Positions 40,423 to 49,548 of a stretch of DNA of 64,000 nucleotides are shown here, one piece after another (positions within the stretch are counted from its first letter, which is position 1; every line of letters starts with the position of its first letter). The translations under genes were made by a program, and so were the position numbers. This stretch comes from Engelhardtia mirabilis (GTDB taxonomy: Bacteria > Planctomycetota > UBA1135 > GCA-002686595). Under the pieces are notes generated by a model that saw only the letters and a program-made list of their open reading frames with translations, had not been told where the DNA came from and searched no databases. Location of the stretch: NCBI GenBank assembly GCA_007751255.1, contig CP036296.1:1054001-1118000 (forward strand), in the 5' to 3' direction.

Positions 40423-40503
40423 GTCAGGGCCTCGTGGGCCCTCCAGAACATCAGGCCCGATGGGCCTCGCAACAACCTGGGACCCCGTGGGCCCCGTCAG
40501 AAC
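40423..40503 (-). repeat. Three tandem 27-bp hairpin units
   Basis: Three adjacent units of 27 bases (40423-40449, 40450-40476, 40477-40503). Each has a small GGCCC-type inverted repeat followed on the plus strand by CAGAAC, CAACAAC or CAGAAC. Read from the minus strand they directly follow the stop codon of the small Cys-rich gene, each starting GTTCTG or GTTGTTG. Sequence has drifted but length and stem position are kept. Confidence 0.65.
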
Positions 40504-40740
40504 TCAACCGCCGATGGCGGTGGAGCGCAGGAGCGCGGCGCCGGAGAGGCGTCGCTGCGACTCGAAGCGCGTGGCTTCGTCGCGGGTCAACATGCGAACG
40601 TGGTCGCAGTACGGTTCGGGGCAGGTGAGCCCCACGACGCGTCTCGCGCCGTCTTCGATCGCATGGAGGGGGACCATCGTGTGCCCGTGGTTGGGGCAGC
40701 GGGTTCCCTCGGCGATCGGTGCGGTATCGATTTTCTTCAT
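40504..40740 (-). CDS. Small Cys/His-rich protein (zinc-ribbon-like)
   Basis: A 78-residue protein from ATG 40740 with CPNHGH (Cys15, His18) and CPEPYCDH (Cys40, Cys45), a spacing that could bind one zinc. Codon third positions are almost all G or C, as in true genes here. No family recognised. Its 3' end abuts three tandem hairpins. Confidence 0.58.
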   Translation of the reverse strand: MKKIDTAPIAEGTRCPNHGHTMVPLHAIEDGARRVVGLTCPEPYCDHVRMLTRDEATRFESQRRLSGAALLRSTAIGG

Positions 40741-41344
40741 CAAACGTCTGTCATCTGGGCGCGGTGGGGACCGCCCGGTAACTCTTTCTCGGCCGACCCC
40801 CCGGTCGGCACTGAGTCCCGCCCCGGTTGTTCCCCCAGGAGCGAGACCCTGGAGCCCCACTGCGGGAGCCGCCCTCGTTGGGCGGCCCTCGGTCTCCTAC
40901 GCCTCTTCCGAACTCTTCTAGTCCGTCTTCTGCCAATGCTCTACGAGCCGGAAGGCGACCGGGGACCGTTCGGGAGGCCGAAGCTGGGAGGATTCTGCCA
41001 GGTCGGACCCCCGAACTCCCTGTCAAGAATGGCCAAAAGTGCCCCTCAGACCCCGTGAGGGCCGATTCAGGTTGACGGCGCTCGGCCCACCTGCGGCACG
41101 CGGCCGCCTTGCCGGCCGAACGGGGCCCGAGTAACCTGTTTCGCCTCGCACGGCCCCGAGAAGGCGGGTCCGAGGCTGTTGGGGGACTCCCCGGGGTCTC
41201 GACCGGGCCTCCTGTGGTACCCCGTTCGATCCGCATTCTGGCCCGCCCGGCCGGGGTCGGTGCCCGAGCGCCCTCCACCCGGTCCACCGAACCAGCTCCC
41301 CCCGGCCCACTACCCACGGCCCCGAACCCCACGGTCCTGCATCC
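40741..41344. other. Long intergenic region before pckA
   Basis: 604 bases between the divergent small Cys-rich gene and pckA. I see one small hairpin (GCCGCCC/GGGCGGC, 40868-40886) and a weak TTGACG at 41072 with no good -10. Open frames in this stretch have no recognisable protein. It is long enough to hold a regulatory leader or a small RNA, but nothing is conclusive. Confidence 0.5.
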
Positions 41345-43036
41345 ATGGCCACCTCCTCCCCGACCGAATGCCGCGCCCAGCTCGAGCAGCTCTTCGGGCT
41401 GACCGGCGTCGACTACAAGCACAACCTCTCCAAGGAGGAGCTGTTCCACGAGGCCATCGCCAACGACCGCGGTCGCATCCGTGAGGGCGGTCCCGACGAC
41501 GAGCAGAAGGCCTACCCGACCAAGTTGGGCGTCAACGGGCCGCTGGTTTACTACACCGACCCGACCTGCACCGGTCGCCCGGTCCAGGACACGTTCGGCG
41601 TGGCCTGGCCCGCCAGCGAGACCGACGCCAACGAGACCACGGTCTGGTGGAAGAACGACTTCAAGAAGTTCGACCCGGCCAAGTACGACGCGCTGCTGAA
41701 GCGAGTCGTGGCGCACCTCAACGAGCGCGGCGGATCGCTGTACGTCAAGGACGTCTACTGCGGCACCGACCCGACCTACGCGCGGCCCTACCGCCTGGTC
41801 AGCGAGTACGCCACGCACTCTTTCTTCTGCGACAACATGTTCCCCAAGGGGATCGAAGGCGTGCAGGACGAAGAGGGCAAGCGCTGGACGATGCTCAACG
41901 TCCCCAGCTTCCACTGTGATCCCGAGCGCGACGGCACCTTCTCCGGCCGCGCGGTGATCATGGACTTCAAGAACCGCATCGGCCTGGTGGTCGGCCGCGC
42001 CGACTACTGCGGCGTGGTGAAGAAGACCATGTTCACGGTGATGAACTACATCCTCCCCGGCATGGGTGAGATGTCGATGCACTGCTCGGCCAACGTGGGC
42101 CAGGGCGGCGACGGCGCGATCCTGTTCGGCCTCTCCGGCACGGGCAAGACGACCCTGTCGGCCGACCCGAACCGCAAGCTGATCGGCGACGACGAGCACG
42201 CCTGGACCGGCCTGGGCGTGTCGAACCTCGAGGATGGCTGCTACGCCAAGCTGATCGACCTGGACAAGGACGACGAGCCGGTGATCGCCGCCGCCCTCTC
42301 GATGGCCGGGACGCTGATCGAGAACGTGCCGCCCGCGCCCGGCAAGAAGATGGAGGAGTGCGATCCGCAGGAGCTGGATCTCACCGACAACTCGATCACC
42401 GAGAACACCCGCTTCAGCTACCCGCTTGAGTGCAACCCGGACGTGATGCCCGGGGCCAAGGGGCCGCACCCGCAGACGATCGTGCTGCTCACCGCCGACG
42501 CCTTCGGCGTGCTGCCGCCGGTGTCGATCCTCGAGCCGAAGGACGTCATGTACCACTTCGTCTCTGGCTTCACCGCCAAGCTGGCCGGCACCGAGGTCGG
42601 CGTGACCGAGCCCAAGGCGGCCTTCTCGGCCTGCTTCGGCGCGCCCTTCATGTCGCGCCCGCCCTCGGTCTACGCCGAGCGCCTGGCCGAGAAGATGAAG
42701 CAGAACGAGACCCGCTGCGTGCTGCTCAACACGGGCTGGGGCGGCGGGCCCTACGGCACTGGCAAGCGCATCTCGATCAAGCACACCCGCGCCCTGCTCG
42801 ACGCCGCCCTCGCCGGCGACCTCGACGCCGACAAGACCGAGTACGACGTGCACCCGGTCTTCAACCTCAAGATGCCCAAGTCCTGCCCCGGGGTGCCGTC
42901 GGAGATCCTCAACCCGCGCAACACGTGGGACGACAAGGACGCCTACGACGCCGCCGCCCAAAAGCTGCGCGGGATGTTCCGCCAGAACTTCGAGGACAAG
43001 GGCTTCGGTGCCCTCGGCATCGAGCCGGTGATGTGA
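41345..43036 (+). CDS. pckA: Phosphoenolpyruvate carboxykinase (ATP)
   Basis: A 563-residue protein. The ATP-type signatures are present: YCGVVKKTMFTVMNYILP with the Mn/substrate-binding Lys pair, SMHCSANVG, the P-loop FGLSGTGKTTLSADP (about 261-275), IGDDEHAWT, and ENTRFSYPL. The enzyme decarboxylates and phosphorylates oxaloacetate to PEP in gluconeogenesis. A few positions differ from E. coli PckA, for example CDNMF where ARNMF is usual. It is slightly longer than the usual 540. A hairpin follows the stop. Confidence 0.93.
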   Translation: MATSSPTECRAQLEQLFGLTGVDYKHNLSKEELFHEAIANDRGRIREGGPDDEQKAYPTKLGVNGPLVYYTDPTCTGRPVQDTFGVAWPASETDANETTVWWKNDFKKFDPAKYDALLKRVVAHLNERGGSLYVKDVYCGTDPTYARPYRLVSEYATHSFFCDNMFPKGIEGVQDEEGKRWTMLNVPSFHCDPERDGTFSGRAVIMDFKNRIGLVVGRADYCGVVKKTMFTVMNYILPGMGEMSMHCSANVGQGGDGAILFGLSGTGKTTLSADPNRKLIGDDEHAWTGLGVSNLEDGCYAKLIDLDKDDEPVIAAALSMAGTLIENVPPAPGKKMEECDPQELDLTDNSITENTRFSYPLECNPDVMPGAKGPHPQTIVLLTADAFGVLPPVSILEPKDVMYHFVSGFTAKLAGTEVGVTEPKAAFSACFGAPFMSRPPSVYAERLAEKMKQNETRCVLLNTGWGGGPYGTGKRISIKHTRALLDAALAGDLDADKTEYDVHPVFNLKMPKSCPGVPSEILNPRNTWDDKDAYDAAAQKLRGMFRQNFEDKGFGALGIEPVM

Positions 43037-43040
43037 TCGC

Positions 43041-43073
43041 GCGGGGGTGCCGGCCGAGAGGTCGGCGCCCCGC
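43041..43073 (+). terminator. Hairpin terminator after pckA
   Basis: A G+C-rich stem of about 14 pairs (two G-U, one bulged G) with a 5-base loop, starting 5 bases after the pckA stop. Confidence 0.55.
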
Positions 43074-43211
43074 ATGCCTCTCCGTCAGATGTCCGTCTGA
43101 CCGGTTCTTGTCCGACAAGCTGTTCGCCGCGCGGTCTTGCCCCCCGCGCAGCCCCCCCGGGCGGGACTTCCCCCTGCCCGCACGGCCCAGCCGCGTCCTG
43201 CCCCACGCGTC

Positions 43212-44435
43212 ATGGTTGCTCGCTCGAATTCCCTGCGTTCGCGTCTGCCCGCTTGTCTCGTCGGCCTCGCCTGCGCCGCCGTCGCCGGTGAGGTCTGGGG
43301 CCGCGTCGTCCGTACCGAGGAACTGCCCGCTGGTTGGGTGCGGCCCGAGCTCGTGAAGCTCGGTTGGTCCAGCGACGAGTTCCGGAGCTTCGACACGCTG
43401 CCGTCCGAGGTCGAGAGGCAGCCGGGTAGCTTCCGCCTCCTGGCCCTGGGCGACTCGTTCATGTCGGCGGGTGGGATCTACCGCCACCACAACCGCGACG
43501 TGCGTTGGCCGCACAGGTTCGAGACCTACCTCGAGCCGCGCCAGAGCGAGCGACTCGAAACCCGGATCCTCGCCACCAAGGGTTGGGGCACCCAGCAGCA
43601 GTTGCTGGCCTTCCTGCAGCGGGGCGCGTGCTGGCAGCCGGACCTGGTGGTGCTGTGCGTCTGCACCAACAACGATCTGCTCGACATCACCGCTGCAATC
43701 GATGCCCGCCGCGCCCGCCGCCCGTACTTCGTGGCGAGCGACGGGAAGCTGCTGGGCTTCGCGCCCGACGGTCAGCGGCTGCTGCTCTCGGGTGACCGTC
43801 CGGAACGCGGTCCCAGTGCCTTCATCGACCTGCTCCAGGCGCGGCGCTGGCGCTCGGGCCGCCTCGCGGACTGGCGTCTGTCCACGGTCGACCCGCGCTA
43901 CACCTCTTGGAGCGGCGACCTGGGCGAGGATGCCGTTGCGGGCCTCCTCCTGCCCGATCGGGTTGCCCACGAGCCCCAGTTCAGCCACGACATGCTGAAC
44001 GCCTACATCGTCGAGTCGAACGAGTGGCTCGACTACGAGTGGGAGCTCGAGCGGCTGCTGATCGCGGAGCTGAAGCGGGCCGTGGAGCGCGCCGGCGCCG
44101 AGCTGGTCGTCCTGCCCCTGCCCATGAGCCTGGATCCGACCGATCCCACGCGCCTGACCGGCTCGGGCCTGGTGCACACCATGGAGACGCCCGCCGGCCC
44201 GATCACCATCGACTTGGACAACCCGCGCCGGCGCCTGGCGGCGATCTGCGAGGACTTGGACCTGGAATGTTGGGACATCATCGACGACTTCCACGCCGTC
44301 GCGTCCGCTCCGCAGGCCTACGCCTCGATCTTTCCCGACGCCAACCGGCACTGGTCCCGCGCGGGGCACGGGCTGGTGGCGTCCCTGCTCGCGCCGCGCA
44401 TTGCCGCGCGGATCGACGCTGCCGGCGGCGAGTGA
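43212..44435 (+). CDS. SGNH/GDSL-like hydrolase, exported or membrane-anchored
   Basis: A 407-residue protein with an N-terminal hydrophobic segment (about 10-28). The SGNH blocks are visible: LALGDSF with Ser82 (block I), the Gly of KGWGTQQQ (126, block II), Asn153/154 in CTNNDLLD (block III) and D376-x3-H380 in DANRHWS (block V). SGNH enzymes are esterases, often removing acetyl groups from polysaccharides. The same fold is common in planctomycete surface loci. Substrate unknown. Confidence 0.8.
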   Translation: MVARSNSLRSRLPACLVGLACAAVAGEVWGRVVRTEELPAGWVRPELVKLGWSSDEFRSFDTLPSEVERQPGSFRLLALGDSFMSAGGIYRHHNRDVRWPHRFETYLEPRQSERLETRILATKGWGTQQQLLAFLQRGACWQPDLVVLCVCTNNDLLDITAAIDARRARRPYFVASDGKLLGFAPDGQRLLLSGDRPERGPSAFIDLLQARRWRSGRLADWRLSTVDPRYTSWSGDLGEDAVAGLLLPDRVAHEPQFSHDMLNAYIVESNEWLDYEWELERLLIAELKRAVERAGAELVVLPLPMSLDPTDPTRLTGSGLVHTMETPAGPITIDLDNPRRRLAAICEDLDLECWDIIDDFHAVASAPQAYASIFPDANRHWSRAGHGLVASLLAPRIAARIDAAGGE

Positions 44436-44538
44436 GCAGGCCCCGGCGCGGATCGGAGTCGGCCGGGACCGCGGGCCGGCTCAGAGCGGCTATGCTGAGC
44501 GGCCAAACCCGCCCCGAGCGCCCGGAGATCGAAGCCAC

Positions 44539-44937
44539 ATGTCGAACGAAGAACGAACCGCGCAGGCCATGTCCCACTACATCGAGGGCATCAAGGCCTT
44601 CGGTGCCGGCGACCACGCGGCCGCGGTGGAGCACTACGACCGCGCGCTCGAGATCGACCCGGACAACACCGAGGTCCTCAACGCCAAGTCCATGTCGTTG
44701 ATGAACCTGGAGCGCTTCGACGAGGCGATCGCGGTGGGCCAGCGCGTGGTCGAGCTGGATCCCGACGACGCGATGATCCACACCAGCCTGTCGATCATCT
44801 ACCAGCGCATGGGCAAGATCGACGAGGCCGAAGCCGAGGCGGCGCACCACCGGCTCAAGAGCTGGCGCCAGGAACTCAAGCGGAACCCCGGCGCACCGCC
44901 CCCGCCCGAGGCCGGCGGCATCAACGTGATCCAGTAG
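44539..44937 (+). CDS. TPR-repeat protein
   Basis: A 132-residue cytoplasmic protein from ATG 44539. Three TPR units are clear: about 8-40 (AMSHYIEGIKAFGAGDHAAA), 41-73 (ALEIDPDNTEVLNAKS) and 75-107 (VVELDPDDAMIHTSLSIIYQ). The last helix is Arg/Lys-rich, with a Pro-rich tail. TPR scaffolds bind partner peptides; the partner is unknown. It ends 12 bases before the di-haem gene, on the same strand. Confidence 0.85.
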   Translation: MSNEERTAQAMSHYIEGIKAFGAGDHAAAVEHYDRALEIDPDNTEVLNAKSMSLMNLERFDEAIAVGQRVVELDPDDAMIHTSLSIIYQRMGKIDEAEAEAAHHRLKSWRQELKRNPGAPPPPEAGGINVIQ

Positions 44938-44949
44938 TCCCGAGACGGG

Positions 44950-46806
44950 GTGTCGAAGATGGCCAGGGTGAGGAAACGAGTCGTTCCCGCGCTGGCCATC
45001 GTTGCGTTCGGGGTCTTGGCGGTCAGCGGCTCCGAGCCCGCCACGGAGCCGGCGGCTGGAGTCGCCCCTGGGGACGCAGCGGAGCTGCAACTGCGCTGGT
45101 CGCAGGTCGCGGCGGGGGAGTGGCGACTCTCCGCCAGCGTCGAGATGGACGAGCTGGTGGCGGTGGCGCTTTCCGTCGAGGCTGCCGGCCAGGACTGGCG
45201 GCGCGGACCCGAGGGGGGGGCGGCGCTCTGGGCCGACCTGCCGGCCGATGGTGGCCGAACACTCTTCGCTTGCTGGCCGATCTGGAACGACGACGGAGCC
45301 GGCGTGGGCCCGACGCTCGTGCTGGGCCGGCGTGCCGACGGAGAGCTGCCGCGGATTCGCGCCGCAGCGGCCCTCACGCGGCGCGACGGTGCGCTCCGAG
45401 CGATCGAATCGGCCGAGCTCCGAGGGAACGGGCTCGTCACGCCCCTTGCCGTCGTCGCTCCCGACGAACCGCCGCCGGCGCCCGGCGAGCCTGTCGCCGG
45501 GCTCGACTCCGACCTCCGCGCCCGCTTCGAGGCCGGGCGTTTCGAGTTCGACCGGCAGATGACCGAGCGCGACGGCCTGGGTCCCGCCTTCAACGACCAG
45601 AGCTGCTTCACCTGCCATCGCCAACCGGCGGCCGGTGGCTTCAGCGAGCGCGTCGTGACGCACTTCGGCCGGACCCGCGAGCCCGCCTCGGAGCTGCGCG
45701 AGCGTGGGGGGCCGATCTTGCAGGCTCAAGGCGTCGAGCCGGCGGCGATCGAACTCCTGCCCTCGGAGGCCGACGTGCGCGCGGAGCGCATCTCGCCGCA
45801 CCTGTTCGGTATCGGTCTGGTGGAGCTCTTGCCCGACGAGGCCCTCGTCGCCCTCGCGGCGGCGCAGCCCGAGGCGCAACGGGGCCGAGTGCACTGGGTC
45901 CAGCCCCTCGAGGGCGGGCCCCTGCGCGCGGGTCGCTTCGGCTGGAAGTCGCAGTTCGCGACCCTGCTCTCGTTCACCGCTGACGCGTCGCTGCAGGAGC
46001 TGGGTCAGACCAATCGGCTGCTGCCGGAGGAGCTCGCGCCGGGCGGGGACTTCCGCGTGCTGCTCGAGTTCGACCGCACCCCCGACCCGGAACTTCGCCC
46101 CGACGCCGACGGGATCGACCGCCTCGATCGCTTGGTGGACTTTCAATCGCTATTGGCGCCGCCACCGCAGACGCCGCGCGCGGGCCACCCGGGCGAGGCC
46201 ATCTTCGAGCGCATCGGCTGTGCCGTCTGCCACCAGCCGCGCCTGCAACTGCCCGCGAACCTGGACGGCCCACTGGCCGGCGTGCACTTCGCGCCCTACT
46301 CCGACTACCTGCTGCACGACCTGGGCGCCGAGGCCGACGGGATCCGGACCCGCGGCGCCGAACCCACGGAGATGCGGACGGCGCCCCTTTGGGGCCTCAC
46401 CGGGCGCCGCTTCCTGTGGCACGACGGCACGCTGACCGGCGGCACCTTCGAGAGCCGGGTCGCAGCCGCCATCGATCGCCACGCGGGGCAGGGCGAGGCC
46501 GCTCGCGATCGGTTCCGGTCACTCGAGCTCGCGGAGCGCCGCACCCTGCTCGAGTTCCTCGCCAGCCTCGGGCGCGCGGCACAAGATCTGACGGCAGACG
46601 GCCGGGTCGATGGGGCGGACGGCGCCCGCTTTGGTGTCGTGCTGGTTACGAGCACCCATTTGCGGGGAACCGAGGGCACACAGATCCAGTCGTCGATGGA
46701 TGATTCGATGAACGGCTTCCTCGAGCCGGTGGAGCTCTTGGGCTTCGTGTGGGGGGTCGCGCGGGCTGTCTCCCATCGCGCGAGCCTCGCCGAGCCCCGA
46801 CGCTGA
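44950..46806 (+). CDS. DUF1111 di-haem c-type cytochrome (putative thiol/peroxidase-type oxidoreductase)
   Basis: A 618-residue protein from GTG 44950 (ATG 44959 is an alternative). The signal region is about 1-30. Two CxxCH haem sites are at 219-223 (CFTCH) and 424-428 (CAVCH). After the second site comes LWGLTGRRFLWHDG and a helical end, as in the DUF1111 family of CcpA-like di-haem proteins. The region before 200 is a beta-rich planctomycete-type domain. It probably works in periplasmic electron transfer or peroxide reduction, but substrates of this family are not established. Confidence 0.85.
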   Translation: MSKMARVRKRVVPALAIVAFGVLAVSGSEPATEPAAGVAPGDAAELQLRWSQVAAGEWRLSASVEMDELVAVALSVEAAGQDWRRGPEGGAALWADLPADGGRTLFACWPIWNDDGAGVGPTLVLGRRADGELPRIRAAAALTRRDGALRAIESAELRGNGLVTPLAVVAPDEPPPAPGEPVAGLDSDLRARFEAGRFEFDRQMTERDGLGPAFNDQSCFTCHRQPAAGGFSERVVTHFGRTREPASELRERGGPILQAQGVEPAAIELLPSEADVRAERISPHLFGIGLVELLPDEALVALAAAQPEAQRGRVHWVQPLEGGPLRAGRFGWKSQFATLLSFTADASLQELGQTNRLLPEELAPGGDFRVLLEFDRTPDPELRPDADGIDRLDRLVDFQSLLAPPPQTPRAGHPGEAIFERIGCAVCHQPRLQLPANLDGPLAGVHFAPYSDYLLHDLGAEADGIRTRGAEPTEMRTAPLWGLTGRRFLWHDGTLTGGTFESRVAAAIDRHAGQGEAARDRFRSLELAERRTLLEFLASLGRAAQDLTADGRVDGADGARFGVVLVTSTHLRGTEGTQIQSSMDDSMNGFLEPVELLGFVWGVARAVSHRASLAEPRR

Positions 46807-46856
46807 CCCGAGGCGACCGCCGCGCCGCCGACCTCTCCCCACCTGTCCCTGCCGCC

Positions 46857-48491
46857 ATGACCCGCAACCGTTCCCTCGCCATCCTCGCTGCGGCCGCATT
46901 CCTGGTCGGGCCCGTGCAGGCCCAGTGCCTGCTCGACCAGACCACCGCCAGCGACGCCGATCAGAGCGACTTCTACGGCGGCTCGGTGTCGGCCTGGGGA
47001 CGCTTCGTGATCGTCGGCGCCGAGTACGCGGACTCCGGCGGCTTCGACCAGGGCCAGGTCTACGTGCTCGAGCGCGTGGGAGACCAGTGGGTCGAGACCC
47101 AGATCCTGACCCACTCGGACGCGGGCTTCGACCACCGCTTCGGTCACGCGACGTCGATCTGGGAGAACCGCATCGTCGCCGGGGCCCGCTACAACGACGA
47201 CTTCGGCTACGGGACCGGCTCGGCCTACGTCTTCGACTTCGATGGCAACACCTGGACCCAGACCGCCAAGCTGCTGCCCTCCGACGCGGCCCTGGGCGAC
47301 CTGGCGGGCGGCTCCGTGGCGGTCTTCGGCGACCGAGTCCTGGTCAGTGCCCACGGCGACGACCCGAACGGCGCGGACAAGGCCGGCGCGGTCTACGCCT
47401 TCGAGTTCGACGGCAAGGCTTGGAACGAAGTCCAGTGGCTGGTGGCCAGCGACGCCGACCCCGACGACCGCTTCGGCGAGCACATCGCCATGTGGCAGGA
47501 CCGCGCGATCTTCGGCGCCCTGGCCGACGACGGCCTGGCCGAGAACGCAGGCGCCGCCTACGTGTTCGAGATCGGTCCGGACGGCAAGTGGTTCGAAGCC
47601 GCCAAGCTGACCGCGCCCGATGGCGCCGAGTTCGACCGCATGGGCAACTCGGTCGACATCTGGGGCGACCTGGCGATCGTCGGCGCGTCCCTTTCCGGCG
47701 CACAGTTCCAGGGCTCCGCCTACATCTTCGAGCGCACGGAGAATGGAGCCTGGAAGTTCCTCCAGAAGCTCGAGCCCGAGGGCGACCCCGCCGGCGGCGC
47801 CTTCGGACACCACGTGGTCGTCTTCGAGGATCGCATCATGGTCACCGCCCAGAACGCGGACCTGGGCGACATCAACGCCGCCGGCGCGGCTTCGATCTAC
47901 CGCCGCCAGGCCGACGGCCTGTTCGCCCTCGAGGCCTACCTGCAGCCGAAGCAACCCAACATCGCCATGCAGTTCGGCAGCGCCGGCGACCTGTTCCGCG
48001 ACCTGGTCGCGGTCGGCGTGCGCGGCAGCGAGGTCGCCGCCGGCTACAAGTCGGGCGAAGTCGACCTGTTCGGCGGGACTGGCACGACGACCCAATACCT
48101 CGACGCCTGCCCGGGCGAGATCTCGCTCCAGACTGGCGGCGCGCAGGTGCTGTCGATCGAGGCCGGCCCGGATCAGGCCGATCGCGTCTTCCTGGTGCTC
48201 GGCAGCTTGGAGGGCACCTCGCCGGGCATTGCGCTGGACGGCTACGAACTGCCCCTGGTGCCGGACGCCTACTTCCTCTTGACCCTCGACCCGAACGCGC
48301 CGAGTCCGCTCGTCGGCAGCTTCGGCCTGCTCGACGCAAGCGGGAGCGCCACGACCACCTTCGAGGTCTCTCCCGGCACCGACGCGTCCCTGGCGGGCCT
48401 GACGGCCTACCACGCGCTGCTCGTGCTCGACCCGGCGACCCTGGCTCTGCGCCTGGTCAGCGACGCGGTCAGCGTCACGCTGGTCCCCTGA
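46857..48491 (+). CDS. Secreted FG-GAP repeat protein
   Basis: A 544-residue protein with a signal peptide (1-22, ending VQAQ). Residues 25-420 form about seven FG-GAP/integrin-like repeats of roughly 50 residues, each with a SVSAWGRFVIVGA-type strand, a D-x-G-x-G-like turn and a QVYVLERV-type strand; this builds a beta-propeller. The last 125 residues form a separate beta-rich module resembling the carboxypeptidase C-terminus. It is probably an exported adhesion or surface protein. Follows the di-haem gene after 50 bases. Confidence 0.82.
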   Translation: MTRNRSLAILAAAAFLVGPVQAQCLLDQTTASDADQSDFYGGSVSAWGRFVIVGAEYADSGGFDQGQVYVLERVGDQWVETQILTHSDAGFDHRFGHATSIWENRIVAGARYNDDFGYGTGSAYVFDFDGNTWTQTAKLLPSDAALGDLAGGSVAVFGDRVLVSAHGDDPNGADKAGAVYAFEFDGKAWNEVQWLVASDADPDDRFGEHIAMWQDRAIFGALADDGLAENAGAAYVFEIGPDGKWFEAAKLTAPDGAEFDRMGNSVDIWGDLAIVGASLSGAQFQGSAYIFERTENGAWKFLQKLEPEGDPAGGAFGHHVVVFEDRIMVTAQNADLGDINAAGAASIYRRQADGLFALEAYLQPKQPNIAMQFGSAGDLFRDLVAVGVRGSEVAAGYKSGEVDLFGGTGTTTQYLDACPGEISLQTGGAQVLSIEAGPDQADRVFLVLGSLEGTSPGIALDGYELPLVPDAYFLLTLDPNAPSPLVGSFGLLDASGSATTTFEVSPGTDASLAGLTAYHALLVLDPATLALRLVSDAVSVTLVP

Positions 48492-48844
48492 GGGGAGGTC
48501 GTGGGTGCTCCCGTCCTGGTTGACCCTCCGGGGACCCGTCGACTTCCGGTCTGGGGGCAGACACAGCACCTTGGTGCTCGACGAGACCCCTGCCAAGGGG
48601 TCCTGGCCGAAGCACACCCTGCTCCCTACCCCTGCACGCGGTGAAGCCGCCGGAGCGGGAACATCGAGCCTCGAGCGTGAGGTCGGAGGGCGCCCGTGCG
48701 GGCGAGGTGTCCTTGTTCGGCGCCCATCCGTGCCGTCGGCGCGCACGAGCCCGTGGTCCCGAATCCGCCCCGAACGCCAGCGGGCGGCCCCATCGGACCG
48801 CCCGCTCGCTCGATCGACCCCGCGTCGGCGGGGCGCAGGCTGGC
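48492..48844. other. Intergenic region between convergent genes
   Basis: 353 bases between the FG-GAP gene and the SufT-like gene. It contains the terminator at 48779-48806. The rest has no coding character or recognisable element. Confidence 0.6.
48779..48806. terminator. Hairpin terminator for convergent genes
   Basis: AGCGGGCGG (48779-48787) pairs perfectly with 48798-48806 around a 10-base loop. It lies 38 bases before the SufT-like stop and can serve either direction. Confidence 0.6.
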
Positions 48845-49168
48845 TCACTCGTCGTCGTCGTCTTCCTCGGGCAGGCCGAGGATCTGGCGGCCCTGGGCGG
48901 TGATGCAGTGGGGGCCCCACTGGGGTTCCCAGACGATCTCGACCTCGGTGCCGGAGACGCCGTCGACGGTGTTGGCGCGGCGCTTGACCATGTCGGGGAT
49001 GGTCTTGGCCTCGGGGCAGGACTGGGAGGTGAGGGTCATCGTCACCTTGCAGGTGTCGCCCTCGACGGCGACGTCGTAGACGAGGCCGAGGTCGACGATG
49101 TTGACGGGGATCTCCGGGTCGAAGACCTGGCGAAGCTGGTCGTAGACGGCGTCGAGGGTGGTGCTCAT
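48845..49168 (-). CDS. SufT/MIP18-family Fe-S assembly protein (DUF59)
   Basis: A 107-residue protein from ATG 49168. The family core is DPEIPVNIVDLGLVYDV (17-33) and the conserved Cys51 in TSQSCPEA. MIP18/PaaD proteins help mature Fe-S clusters in target proteins. The end is very acidic (EEDDDDE), which is common in this sub-family. No other suf gene is near. Confidence 0.9.
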   Translation of the reverse strand: MSTTLDAVYDQLRQVFDPEIPVNIVDLGLVYDVAVEGDTCKVTMTLTSQSCPEAKTIPDMVKRRANTVDGVSGTEVEIVWEPQWGPHCITAQGRQILGLPEEDDDDE

Positions 49169-49548
49169 CGGATGGATCGGGCCGGGGTCAGGGGGGCGGT
49201 TCCGACGCCGTGCGCCGGAATGTGAACGTGGGCGAGAATCTAACCCTCGCGGAAGCCTGTGGGTCGGCCAGGCCGGGGATTCCAGGGGGGGCGCGCAGCT
49301 CCGCTCGGCGTCACGAAGCAGATGTGGGCCGCTGAGCCGTCCTGAGGGGGGCAGGAGCCGGTTGCCAAGCCCTGCCCTCGGCCGACGACCGGCGGGACCG
49401 AGCCCGACGGATACCGCTTCGAGCGGGCCTCCCCGCCGCTCCGTCCGCCCAGGGCGCTCGCTCGCCGATCGCGCCGAATCGCGCGCCCACGGTCTCGCCG
49501 GGCCGCGCCGGGGCGCCGCACTGGCCACCTGCTCAATCCGTGCAGTGG
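49169..49548. other. Intergenic region between two minus-strand genes
   Basis: 380 bases with no convincing gene, hairpin or promoter. It should contain the SufT-like gene's promoter. Open frames here are shadow-like, Arg-rich translations. Confidence 0.5.

Larger units (their letters stand above)
40171..40503. other. Intergenic region packed with hairpins
   Basis: 333 bases between the convergent FkbM and Cys-rich genes. Besides the repeat element and terminator it contains GCGCCCC/GGGGCGC (40381-40400), GCTTCGC-TTCG-GCGAAGC (40404-40421, a stable UUCG-type loop) and the three-unit repeat at 40423-40503. The reading frames here look non-coding. Confidence 0.65.

Noticed and set aside
40276-41058. 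Plus-strand open frame with three 9-residue repeats (QN-RPDGPRNN-type)
   Set aside because: It runs opposite a better small gene (40504-40740), starts inside the hairpin region and has no recognisable domain; the repeats follow from the 27-bp hairpin units.
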